From Meandrina meandrites (Eukaryota; Cnidaria; Anthozoa; Scleractinia; Meandrinidae), in the NCBI GenBank assembly GCA_963693305.1, contig OY855905.1:18533937-18597936 (forward strand): DNA of 64,000 bases. Reading direction: 5' to 3'. Shown piece after piece: positions 42,561-55,800 of this stretch. A program made the position numbers and the translations under genes. Below the pieces are notes generated by a model, which ran no database searches, was not told the origin of the DNA, and saw only the letters and a program-made list of their open reading frames with translations. Within the stretch, counting starts at the first letter, position 1. Each line of letters opens with the position of its first letter.

Positions 42561-45410
42561 GGATCGTTTCACTCAATATCTCATCGGATTGGTCGATTTT
42601 CTTTCTCTTCCTTTTTATAATCGTTCTTTGTCAGGTAAATTCACGTCAATAGTAGATAGTATCAAATTTGCTTCTTCTGGTCCCAGCTGCGGTTCTACAA
42701 GTTTCTCCAGGCTATGTACATACAGCTATTTCGCGCAAGGTTGTCAGAAAAAAGCACCAAAGTACACGCGAAAAGACCGAAAGGTGGTCAGGGTATTCAC
42801 TAGAATTTTGCAGAATATTATTGGCCTAACAAGTTTGTATTTTTGCTCGTGAAGAATTTGTTCTTCCTCTCAGGAGGTCTTTATCTGTAGCTTTACTTTT
42901 ACTGCCACATGTCTTTTAGTTATGAAAATTCTTCTAAAATTCAGCGTGGCTAAATGCACCTTGTTTCCACATGTCTGAAGAGGGAGAGAAAGTGTGCACT
43001 TGTAACATGACACTTTTTCTCATCAGCGTATGTAACGTGATAATTTTAGTTTTTCTTCCTGTTTTGTTATTACTCATAATTTAAGAAAGCAGAAAACCTG
43101 GTCCCAGCGACCTGTCCTGTAAATTTAAACTGCAGCTTGTTGAAATTAGGTTCGCAACACACACCTTTGAATTGCCTCGAAATTTACGCGACTTCCGGTT
43201 GTTCAAGATGTCAAATTTTGGCCAATCAGCACAATCCATAACGAGTTGTCTCATTTTTCCACATTTTATTTAACATTTTTATTGATGATTTGACTACCTG
43301 CAGACGAAATTTTGGAAAAATCTGTAAGAGCGTTTAAAAGTAAATCGAGAATGAATTTTTTCGCAACATTTTTTGGTTTCCTACAATTGACAGTCGATAT
43401 CTTTCAACAAATTAAAGCAAAAACTATCTCCTTTTTGGTAAAAGATCTTTGATGGTGATAAATATTTTACAACATTAAAGTAACTCTGTGAATGGCTACG
43501 ATTTCGAAATGTTTAATTTTGAATAACTGGGCTCAAATATCTCGAAACAATATCAAATCGCCTATTTCGTATTTAACGGGATATTTCAGACCTGTCAGAA
43601 ATGCTCGACTTACAGATTTTTTTTAGAAGTGGTCAGCAACAAGAATAATGGTTGTGCTTTATATAGCAGTCGACATGGAGTCTTAAATAATTTTCAGGAA
43701 ATTTGTCAACAATCAAGGTAAATAAAAGTAGCGTGACATACGATACAAGTTAAAATGCTGTCTTGAAGTTGTTTACGCCGGCCCTTTTGTCTTAAAAGAA
43801 TGTAAAGATTTCTGTTTACTTAATCTAATACTGAATAAAGCACATAAAATATAATTTGTTTCTTTCGTTTATAGTTTGAATTAGTCCTTTCTAACTGCGC
43901 GAGAGTATTTTGCTTTGAATTCTACGCGGCGATTTCTTGTTGAGTTAAACTTGATTTCTTTCCTACTGACCTTTATTCCCTTAGTTAGTTCCCAGTTCTG
44001 CTCGGTTCTACGGATCAGTCGATCGCGCGCAGCAGAAAACAGATCTCGTCCACTCGCACGACGACGCGATGACGTCATCGCTTGAAAATGAATACCAAGA
44101 GTTAGTCTAGATTTCGGGAAATTCAGGCTTGTTTAAAAACAAAAGAAAATGATTATCGTTGCTATGGTAACACTTGCTCCTATGAAACCAGCAAAAAAAA
44201 ATCAAACTTTGGTCATAACTTGTGTGATCATCATGGTGTAGTTTGACAAAAATGTACGATTGGCTTCCAAGACAATATTCATTTTCAAAACAACCACCCT
44301 AGGGCTAAAAAGACTGCATTGAGCCACCTTAAGCTGGACAAAAATCGAGTACCAGAATAATTTAAATCGTTATTTTCTACTCTTTTTAAAAGCTAAAGAT
44401 GTAAGTAATTATCTGCGATAACACCAACAACAATTTGTAATCAGAGCCCGTGAAAATGAATTTCAAAGTGCACAAGCTATAGGTAAAATTTCAAGTATAG
44501 CTATTTTGTAAAGTCGTCTTTTTAAGCGATTTAGTGGAATTCCGTGGAACTTTGAAATTTGTTTTCGACGTTTGATGTTGTTAGAAAAGATTTCTTTTGA
44601 TAGGATATTTGAAACAGTAACACAAAAGTTTACAGTAAGGTGTAAATAATTTTGGTACATAATTTTGTCCAATTGATATTGGAAGTCTTGGCGGATTCCG
44701 TCTTTAACACTTTTCGCAATGTCAAAAGAGCGCAGATAACTAATAGTATAATGATATATGTAATATATGCAAAGAAATAACTTGTAGTGTTCGAGGCTGA
44801 ATACAATCACTCGGACCTTGAAATATAGGATCTGTGAATCAGCTCGGCCGGCCTTACCTTGTGACTAGCTTGTCAGTAACATCCGGTTTCATTTTATTTG
44901 GGGGAGGGGGAAGGTGCACGTTTATCACAATTTGGGTATTGCAATGACTGTAATGGGGGTGGGGTTGCTATATCAGTAGGAATTGGCAGTTAATAAGCTA
45001 GATAAGCTTTTGAGTTTCAAGTGATGTCCAGTATCCCGTATACTGGATGCCATAGAAATCAAATTATAACAATCTGACATAGTTGCGCGATTCATTTGTT
45101 TATTTGGTGGGCTGGCCGGCACATGTGTTGAACAGTCCCTCACCCACCAAACAAATACAGATCTGCACAGCTTCTCGGAAACGTTTAGTTTTTTAAAAAT
45201 TCATTACCTTCGCCAACTGGTGTGACATTTACCATTGCTCAAATTTTTATGCTTTAGTTCTTGTTATATGTTAATATGTAGGGACTACTGGTCCGTCATT
45301 CTTCAAAGGAGCGAGTGTTATCAGTTTTATATTTAGATTTCCTTTACTTGTAATTCAATCTTAAAGACAGATGTCCAGTTTACGACAAAGTGAAGACTAG
45401 TTTTAAACAC
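42561..45410. other. Intergenic DNA between convergent TRMT1 and CPEB
   Basis: No gene was recognised. A motif GAGCCACCTTAAG at 44326-44338 is the inverse of the repeat start near 22386, so a dispersed element probably ends here; its other boundary was not found. A hairpin near 45095-45165 pairs TATTTGGTGGG with CCACCAAACAAATA. Confidence 0.4.
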
Positions 45411-48400
45411 AACAAGAATTAGTTTATTTGAACTTTAATAGATTAAGCAAACAGTGTCACAATACCTGCAACACGTAAATGCTCTAAATGCTAAAAAAGT
45501 AGATACTGGGAGCCAAAAGAGACTCCAGACTACCAACAATTATCAAGATCATTTTTACTTTTCCACTATTAACCGTATATAACCAAAATATTCAATTATA
45601 AAAATTTACTTTATGCCACGGTAGCAGAATTATGCATTTACAGATACCTGGGACAAAGAATTCTTTAATACATGCTACAAATGTTCGAATACAAAATTAA
45701 AGAGATCTTAAAATAATTATTAATCCTGTAAGATCTACACTGCAGAAGTCAAAATATGTTTTGAAAATACCATCAGTTATAAAACCAGCATGCATCTTAA
45801 TATGGGATTTTTAAATTGCGCTTTAGTGATAAACACCGATAAATGGATTTGTGATGTAATGTTCTGTATTTCATGGTGCATAAAATGGTTACTTCCAAAT
45901 GTTATTAAAATATGCAAAATTTAAAAACAAAAATCAGTGAAACGTGTTTATACTGAAACTAAGAAAAATAGTTGTACAAAAGTGAACAAAAATCCTTTAT
46001 AGCCTGTTCCAAAGATTTGTTTTCTTTTTCTCCTTGGAAATTGTTGATGTTAAAGTAGTTTTCTCGAGCTCCCTTGTTCACTCAATACACGAGAGGCCTA
46101 GCTTTATCTAAAACCAAACAAATCATTGGAAACTGGCAAAACCATATGAAAATAAAGAATTCTTTCTTGACAGTATACTTGTTTTGTCTGCGAAAATTAG
46201 TTTCTAGAAACCTTTTAATGACTTGCCTCTTTAGTCAATTCTATATCATCAAAGTATTTATTTTATATACCTAAGGTATCAAAGTATTTACTTAAGTTGA
46301 GAAAGTATTATAGCCATTTAGTTGCAAACGGGTTTAAAGGTAGCATGCGCATTCTGAAGCGAACTTCCTTTAATATCTTTGGATGCTTTCTACTTCATTA
46401 AACTATCAATTTAAGGTTTCTTTCCATTTAAAGAAAATTATCTTCATCACAGAAATGATTTCAGATACATCAAAATACTTACTCGCCGGCTAACGATTTA
46501 AAGTTCAGAAAAAGAGTTATTCGTTATTTTAAATTGTTTAAATTTAACACTGTTGGAGTTATATGATCAGGTATTGTTGCAGTAGAAAGTAACCAAGTGA
46601 TATAGCATGATATCTTACATATTTCAGTTTACAACCAGTTTAAACATACGATAAGGTAGCTACAGCTGCAAGTCTCGAAGCATGCCTATTTTGTAAGGAT
46701 AAGTTTTAAATGTCTTCTTCAAACTCTCGCAATACAGTATGAAACAGGCAACTCATTTTTACAGCAATTCTACTCCAATGAGATCACAAACTTAGGCAGC
46801 TTCGAAAATGCACACCAATTTAGAATTACTTAATGTTATCTTGTTTACTGGTATGGGGTCCAAAGTTAATTGTTAGACGTGTAACATGATGAAAATTCAA
46901 AGAAGTAGATGTAAGTTTTACTATATGTGGGTAAATAGTGATGCTTGCTTGGAGTGTGCATTAACGCCAAACCCTATTTGTCGATTGTTAGGGTGGCTGG
47001 CTAACAACACCGTGGCTAACAAAACAAAAAATCCAGAATAAACTGAATCAATACATAGATAGAAGAAAATAATGCTATATTTAAGGCAAAAAAATAATCC
47101 ATCCATCCTGCACAAGGCTTTCCTTTGAACGACTTTGTTTTTTTTATTAAAAAGATATATCTTTAGCCCTTTCTTTGTAACAATTACATGCGTACCCCTG
47201 AGTAGAAAGAAATTGACATTTACAAAGTGTGCTGATTTATAAATAACTCTCAACATGTAGCTTACATGTGGAATACAATAATAAACTCTGGAGTTGGTAG
47301 GAATACGTTATAAGAAAACCATTAATTTGTTTGTTTGTTTGTTTTTATACTATAATGGACAGATCCTTAACAATATTATTCCTAAAACAACGCAATTGTC
47401 TACTGAACATAATCAGTCTATTAAGACTATGAGAACGTCAGAGTATTGCACTTGTAGTCAGGTCTACGTTTTACTTCTACATCGATGCATAATCAATTTC
47501 CCAAACATTCCTCAGTTATTAGACGTTATTTTCTTGACCTTAACTGGTTTTTGCCTCGTCTGATAACAACGAGGCAAAAGCGAATAAAAATTATACTTAT
47601 AATATGGATTGCCCTTAAAACGCATAAATAAAGCGAAAAAAAATATTATCATACATTTGTACGAGTTGAAATAATTTTTAACATGCACGACATTACATGT
47701 TACGATTCAAAGTTCATGTTTGCGTAGCAGATAATTTTTCATCAGCTTAAACTTGAGTGACGTGCGAGTGTTATTACAAAAGAATGAAAATTCCCAAAAA
47801 ATGATATCAAATCATCGTGAAAAGTATTAATTGAACCTTGATTAAAACATTCATATATTCATATATGCACGAGTACTAAAATTAGTGCAAGAAGGAAAGT
47901 TAAGTCTTGTTTTTCATCTCCAAAAATAAAGGTGTTTGTTTGTTCATCTATTTTCTGTAGATGCTATGAAATTTAAAAGTGTAAAAAGTCGTTTCCGCCA
48001 ACCAAATATTACAGAAATTTTTTGCGAACTTTACAAATTTTATGTAAATAATTTGTTATATACACAACAAAAATAGTAAGAAACAAAGCAATTTAAAGCA
48101 TACCGTATGCTTCGGGTTGAAAATGATTTCGATTTATGGCAGTTGTTTGACTAGAAAGGCATGAAATAGAAATCCTCCTACAATTCTTATTTTTGATGTT
48201 ACATTGTAACCAACGAAGTGTACAACCTCGATGGACTTCACTAAAAGGTTTTTACTTTTGAAGCACTTGGTTTGCATCCTGATCGGTATCTTCCACCTCA
48301 CAACAACATTCAACAGGTTATTTCAAAATGAAGGTATTTTTCTTTTCTATCCATCGTACAAATTACAAAACTGCTTAAAGATTGAAGAGTGAACAATACA

Positions 48401-49874
48401 AATGAGTTTTTCATTTTCAGGAGGAAATTATCTGCCACGCAAACAAACAACCCGCAAATAGTACAAATTCATATTTCACAAACAGATTTATCCATCTCTC
48501 TAAAACTAATATTTCCAAAATTAAAGTCATGTCATATATTATCTGAAGCAAATATAAAATCTATAAAAAGTTCTGGCCTTTTGAACAAAAGATATAAGGT
48601 AATAGTCTTATCCTCATAAAGTAAAGTAGAATGATTTGTTCTCCTTTTTAAGTATCACTGTGGCATTTATAAGCCAACATCGATAATGCGGTTTGAAAAA
48701 CCAATAATAATTTATTTCTTACATATCTCATGATGTTGTTTGAAACAACGTGAGCAAAAATGTACAATATGGAATTTGTTCCAGCCCTAAACTCTTGATG
48801 TTTCTTTTTAGGACTTTGAAGGCAGTTTGTTGAATTTATACTTCAATCAGCAAATCCATGAAAAATTGATTTCTTTTCCGTTTCCGTTTCGTCCGCTTTC
48901 AGCCATAGTTTTGTTGGTTTGTATCTTTTAGCCTATATTTCAATACTGCTTTAACAATGGTAGCCCTCTCACTCAGCTATAAACAATTATACATTCTACA
49001 AAATTAAACTTCAGAGAAAAGCCCTCCTCTAGTATCATTCTCAGGCATAATCTTTGCTTTGATTTATAACTTATCTTTACTTCTTTGCTGAAATTTACCT
49101 TTGCTTGTCAGCTTGTATGTACAATTCTAGTAATAATATAAACAGCTTTTCTATCATTTCCTTAAATATTAAATTTCCTGTACTTAAAATTCATCAATAA
49201 ATAACTCTACTAGTTCAAAGTATGCAATTTCCTTGTTTACTAAAAATTAACATTCGGTTTTCGATAAAAGTGCCGATCACCTTTCGAAACGGAGCCTCCC
49301 TTCTGCTCAAAAATGATTTAAAAAGTTCTCCATTTACAAAACTCAAAAGTAAGAACACTAAAATAAGTGTCGTCATTCTGTAGGACTTTCTTCATAAATA
49401 CATAACCGATTAATTCACAACCTATCCGCCTGAACCCAGTTATACCAAAAGGCCATCAAGTAAAGTTAATTCCTACTTAATAGAAGTCAATAATAATGAT
49501 ATTTATATAAATTATGCCACTAAATATTGTTACTTAGCAGATAATTTTATCCCCTCAACCATGAAAATTATGTTCATTTACTAATTTCTAACACATAAAA
49601 CTATGACGTTATTTTAACCAAACCGACAGTGTTATTTGGCTCTAGGAAATTACGGAATAAACAACAGTCGAATGATGGTAAAAGAGAACAGCAGATCAGG
49701 AGAGGGTTAGCTTTTTCATGTCTTCATTGATTTCGAGGAACTAAAATTTCTAGCTGGACAGCGCATTTAGCGCGTCGTTCTGATCAAATAATCGTCATAG
49801 CAATTGCAATCATAATAAACCGAGAAACGTTCATCAATTGCTTTGCAAGTTAAATGATTGTATAGTGTGTTTCT
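45411..49874 (-). other. Candidate long CPEB 3' UTR
   Basis: About 4.5 kb directly downstream of the CPEB stop is uniformly AT-rich and lacks the transposon termini common elsewhere in the window. Many AATAAA hexamers occur on the - strand; the most distal one considered is at 45423-45428. Long AT-rich 3' UTRs are usual for CPEB2-4 genes, but the true end cannot be fixed from sequence. Confidence 0.35.
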
Positions 49875-52800
49875 TTACCATCTGAATGGAACAGTCCTTG
49901 GTCGGTCAGCGCCCTCCTTGACAAGAGGCTTGTGAAATTCCCGCCCTTGCCTGGAATGTATGATAGCCCAGCATTGTTCGCAGTAGTACTGCAGACATGT
50001 GACGTTTGCGCAGAAAAATGGTGCGAATTTGCCAGCACACCGTGCACCATGGCATTCGTCACATAGTTGGTCGTCCAATACGTACGGCTTCACTTCAACC
50101 TGGGAAATAACGAGAAACTTTTTCATTACTAAACGCAAGTGACTATTGGTCATCGAAATGGACATTGGTGAGATTAAATATATTTTTTGGACATTGTCAT
50201 GTTAATCACAAAATCTTACCAGGAAACGTCAGGGGTATTTAATAAATAAAACACGATAATAGCTCACTCTTTTATCAATGTCCCCGTGTTGAAGCTGCAC
50301 AAATCTGGCGCTGATTGCTGCAATGTAACTTTGTTGGTTGGAGAAAGCCACTCGACCAGCACCTTGAATGAAAAACAATTTATATGACGTCAGAAGCTGC
50401 ACACCAAATCACTTCATATAACTAACAACTTGTTCCTCCAGCGCGTTATACAGTACATACACCTTATTCGATGGTTTAACATATAATACGCCCGGATATT
50501 TTCAGTAAGACACTACTTCCCTGGAACCTCTATTTTCATTCGCCCGCTGTAAACACTACCTCTATTGTTATTCAGGGCTAGGGGCATTGTTATGAGCTGT
50601 TATCTATTGTTTAAAGAACCAATGAAGTATCTCGTTCCGAGAGGTAGTGGGCGACCCGATATTTTGCGAGATGCATAGTATTTTTCCGACGAGGAAAAAT
50701 AGGAGCAATGAGCAAATTGTCCGCACGTATTATATGTTGAACCATCGAGTAAGGGATTTAATATTCCACCATTATAAGTCAAAGTTTGGGTCGTTTAGTC
50801 CGGCCATTTTGTTGCCCCACTTTCCGTCCGTATTTTTGACCTGTTCTACAGTGTAATAACGTGCCATATTTTGTGCGTTATTTTGACCTTAAAATGAATG
50901 GCACAATGGTGGAATAATAAAGGTGGTGGCAAACGAGGACACAATGTTGCGGACACATTGTTGCTCATGATGTTTCTTGGGTGGACAAACGAGCGGGACA
51001 CAAAACATTTGTTTTGTGTCCATGCCGCGCAAACGGGGAAACATTTGTTGCGGACACAAAATGTTTCTGACAAAAATCAGAACATTTTTTGTGTCTCGGA
51101 CACAAAGTTTGTGTCCGCAACAAATGTTGCGCGCTCGGGCAAACGGGGAAACATTTGTGTCCGCAACATTGTGTCCTCGTTTGCCACCACCTTAAAGTGA
51201 GTTAATCCACAGGGCTTGTTTCCTCTGCTGTGCACATGCGGTACGTTCGAATCAATTTTATTCCATTCTAAGCATAAATTGCTCTCTCATCTCGATTTTT
51301 GCCTGTATTTTCTTCACTTTGTACATTTGCTGGCGTTTTCTAAGTAGCTTAATCGGAAGGGAGTATTCATGTAGTTTGTTTTATTATTACCTTTGGGGTA
51401 TTTCAGTTCAGGATCCACGTCTATTCCTGCATAACAGACTCCACCATACAGCCGATCCATAATCATGGCCAGCTCTATTGCCCTCAGTGGGCGCGGCACT
51501 CCACCTACAAAAATCGTCTTCCTTGGATCCAGTGGATGAGAACCGTCCATCACGAAATCTGAGTCATTCAGATTCCAAGGTCTGATCTGAACCTGGAGTT
51601 TGAAAAGTAGCAATCTTGATTAACCTTACACTGTAACAAGTAGTAAAGTGATTCATTCCCGATTTGTACTAAAGAAAATTCTTTTTTTTTTATTACCAAA
51701 ACAGAAAGGCTGAAACCCATTGTTTGTGCTCAGTTTAACATGTTTTAGCTTTCTATCGATAGTTCATTCAAAATATGCACGAAAGTGCCATTTGGCTTAC
51801 TTTTCCGGTCACTTATCATTTTAAGTAGATTTGAGAAGCTTGTGAGTCTCAGATGATCACGTGGATATCCCACAATAAATGCTGTTTTGCTACTGCCTAT
51901 TGGTTAAGACGTTTACTTACTGGCCAGGTATAGAGTTAGAAACTAAACACAGCTGTCCACGACAGTTATTTCCAAATCAGTGTAACTTTCTGAGTTAGTC
52001 AAGATAAGCATATGGGAGAAAGCAAAACTAAAAGACTCACGGGTTTGTCTTTAATAGTTGGACTCGACACGCACAGGTATAACTTGTCATCTTGTTGAAA
52101 GCAGGCGTCAATTAGCTTCTGAACTGATTGTTCCTCGAGGTACAACAGAAACGCATAGCCTATGAAAAATGCAAACGTTGATTACGAATATACAGCCTGC
52201 TAGCTTATAGGCTGAGCTACAAAATACATAATACCAGTGACTGTAGTAAAAAATGGCTTGTTCTGGCAGGGTAAATAAACGAGCATCATGCTAACCAAGG
52301 TGATGCTTTGAGCGTCAACCAATCTGTTAAATCCGCGACAATCAAGGTGATAACAAATGTTTTACTTGTTCGGCTATGAAGCACAACAGTTTATTTAACA
52401 ATCACAGCAGAGTATCCTTACAAATACAGTCGAGTGTAATTCTTCATTTGAGGAGTTAGTGCTGAACAGGTAGATAGCAAGTGACGGTATGCTGTCCAAT
52501 GACTTACCTTTGGGAGGAAAGTATGACTTGCTTTCAGCTTTGTGTGGCCAGTCCACAGTTAAGCTACCAAACCGACAGAAACTGGCGTGAATCTCATCTA
52601 AAAAAAGGAACATTTCTGTAACAACTATAGCGCAATTTTAGGTTTTTGCATACTGAGCGGTAACTGCGAATACTTTCCAAATTTGATATACAAAGTACAC
52701 AAATTCTGTAAAGTACGCATCACATTGAGTGGGAGGCGCGTTGGCCTAATGGTTAGTGCATTGGGCTCCGGATCGAACGGTCCGGGTTCGAGCCCTGGCT

Positions 52801-55800
52801 GGGGTCACTGTGTTGTGTTCTTAAGCATGGTACTTTACTCTCATAGTGCTTCTCTCCACCCAGGTGTTTAAATGGGTACCGGCGAAATAATGCTGGGGAT
52901 GGACTAGCATCCCATCCAGGGGGGAGTAGAAAAACCCCTAGTCACTTAATGCTACGGAAACCGGTATAGCTCCGGCGGTATGAGCAACTAGTAGGCTTGA
53001 CGCAGACTTTACCTTACGCATCACATTGTAACTGTATCGTACCTTCATCAATATCTGGGGGAAGTCCTCCAACAAACACTTTTCTGGAGTAACGCTCAAT
53101 ATGATCAGGCAGCTCTGATGTAGGAGAGCAGTTTAGTGACCATATCGATGGCACAATCTGATCTGTGGACAGTAAAACGGAAACTCGTCAGAAATCGTTG
53201 AACAACATGCTCTTCTATTGGGCATCAAGAAAAATCAGACGTGGTCTGATCATATTTCCTTTCCTGAATTTGATTTGTTTGGAAAATTGTAAAAACCGAG
53301 AACGACTTTCTTGGGAGATATGTAAACAACGCGTCGAATTGCACACATATTGTGAATGATTGACGTGCTAACTGATAGTCACCGGGCGGCCTTTTGCGGT
53401 GAAAAACGGGTGGGTTGCATTGACCTTTTTATAATGTTATTGAAAGAAAATTGTGGGAACAGCGAACAGTGAGGTTTTTATCCATGATTGAATAATGTTA
53501 GGAGTAAAATTTCGGAGATGAAAATTTAAAGGTAAATGTTCAATGTATGGTATAGCCCCGACTCTTCCCCCCCCCCCCCCCTCCCGCCCCCCACCCCACC
53601 GAGCCGATGAACTGTCCGAGGGATTTCGCAATCTCCGGTATCTTTTATATCACTTCTTTTATTCTCAAAAAGAGTGGGTCAATTTAAATTTAATTTTATG
53701 ACTATTTTTTTCCTAGAGTAATTTAAAATGCCTTGATTGGTATTTTTAGGATCCTTACGTATCTACAAAAAGAATAGTGAGGGAAGCAAACTTGTTCCGG
53801 ATTGTTATTTTTTGACATAGGGACGCATTAATGGCACCTTTACGTCCGTGAATCTCCCAAGGAAGAATGATAAATGATGTTAAGAATGCGGAATAATTTG
53901 CCTTGTTGCTAAATTTAAAAAGTTGTTTTGCTATCGGTTTCACTTGTTTCTCAAAATGAAACCTTTCCGCCGGAATGTCGAGATCAGTAATTGCTTAATT
54001 TAATGACTCCGACAGAAAAACAGAGCTTTCCGTTATAAACGAACAGCCAAATAAGGTGAATATGCATGTCAGGGAATTTGTAACCATGAGAGGGAGGTCT
54101 ATGAAGCCAATAAATGGGATAAACATTTAGTTCTTTTTGCACTGTTTAAAATGTTTATGGCCATTCAAATACTATTGCTGTTCTTGATCTTTTGTTCTAT
54201 GTTCGCAAAGCCTTCTAGCCTGAACCACTTTCTATACTCCCTTATTTAGCAACAATTGTTTCTTTTTATTAACCAATCAGCGTTGCAGAATTCTCGCCTT
54301 CTCGTTGGCTAGTGTACTTTTTTCGTGCGCCCTTGAGATAAATAAATCACACACGTTCGAAATTATATTACTGCTTTCTCGTTCGAAAGCGATATTACCC
54401 TCCCTGCCGAACAGTCTTGGCAATGAAGGTTGTTCTCGAATGGCTTAATTTATGCGAGTACATCATTTATTTAAAGCCTGTTTACAGAGTTTTGATACGA
54501 GTTGTTTATCCGGCAATTTCCTGACAGTTCTATTTTCAGCAAATGTTCTAACGACATCTCTATATTTTTTTGTTCCTCTACCCTGTGTAGTTTTTCCTTT
54601 TCCAGTCCAAAAATATTCAATAACATTGTATTTGCCTCTTCATGGTGTTAAAAATGAAATAAGTAATTTATTTACCTCCTGTGTGGGACAGTCCTTTCTT
54701 CTGTAGATGATATTTGAAAGCTGAAATAATAAATGAAAGAATGGTCATTTCCTTTCTCTAAGGCTAATAAATCAAGTGTGGTTGTGCATAAATCAATAAA
54801 TCAAGTGTGGCTGTGCATACCCTTGTCAGCCGTGCTATAATTAATTTGCCGAAGAAGAACCTCGACTATGTGATCACGGAAGTCGCAAGATAAAAAAGTC
54901 GCCAATATTAAAGCAGCAAGCTATGATTGATATTCATTTGCCACTATGCCTTAGAGCAGATGTTTTATCGAGTTTATATCTAGGATTCTATAGAGTTTTT
55001 TGGTATATGTTTGTTATTAGTTGTAATGAGAAATATGGAACCAGCTATTTCCTTAAAAGCGTTTCTTGTAGACGTTGCTGAGTCTCTGAGTTTAACCGGT
55101 AGTAATTGAAAGATCTTTGTACACATCTTTGGATTCTTGTGTTTATGGACGGTTGCTTTCTCCATGAAGAAAGTCATTTTTGGTAAACGCCCAAGAGGTA
55201 GAAAGCAAATGCAAATCTTATATCGGCTACTGACAATATAAATAAACGTATTTTATTGGATAAGCGAACAAAAACACGCTTACAGGCTTATGCTTAAACA
55301 AATTGTGTCTTTGACAAAATGAGTACATTTAGTATGAGCTCAGTTCAAGAAGAAAATGCTAGTATGTCCTTATTCTACACTGTCGTCTTTATCATACTTG
55401 GCAGAAATTAATTTGAAAGGTTTTTATTTCTGACACTTTGTTTTTCACTTTCAAACGCAGAAAGATCATCAAGTTGTATATTTTCACCGGTTAAGCCTGA
55501 AAGTTAGCTCTCCCAAAAAGATTAAGAAGTTATAAATCTCAAACATGATTTATGATGAGGAATTTAAAATCCCCAGTAGGAAGCAGTTGTCTATTGAACT
55601 ATTTTAATTTTACACATTTTTAATTGCATCCTCATACGATCAAGATAAGTCCTTTTTTTTCACAAAATGTGACGACGATATAGGTCTCCCTTTGGGAGAT
55701 AAACATAAACTATCCAAGAACATTCTCAATTTTTCTTTTTTTCTGTTTTTCAACAGGACTAAGCATCATCTGTTATATATATATATGATATAACAAAAAG

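Noticed and set aside
52728..52805. A functional tRNA gene
   Set aside because: The A and B boxes are present but the anticodon stem does not pair well, a SINE body follows, and exact 14-bp duplications flank the unit, so it is a tRNA-derived SINE.
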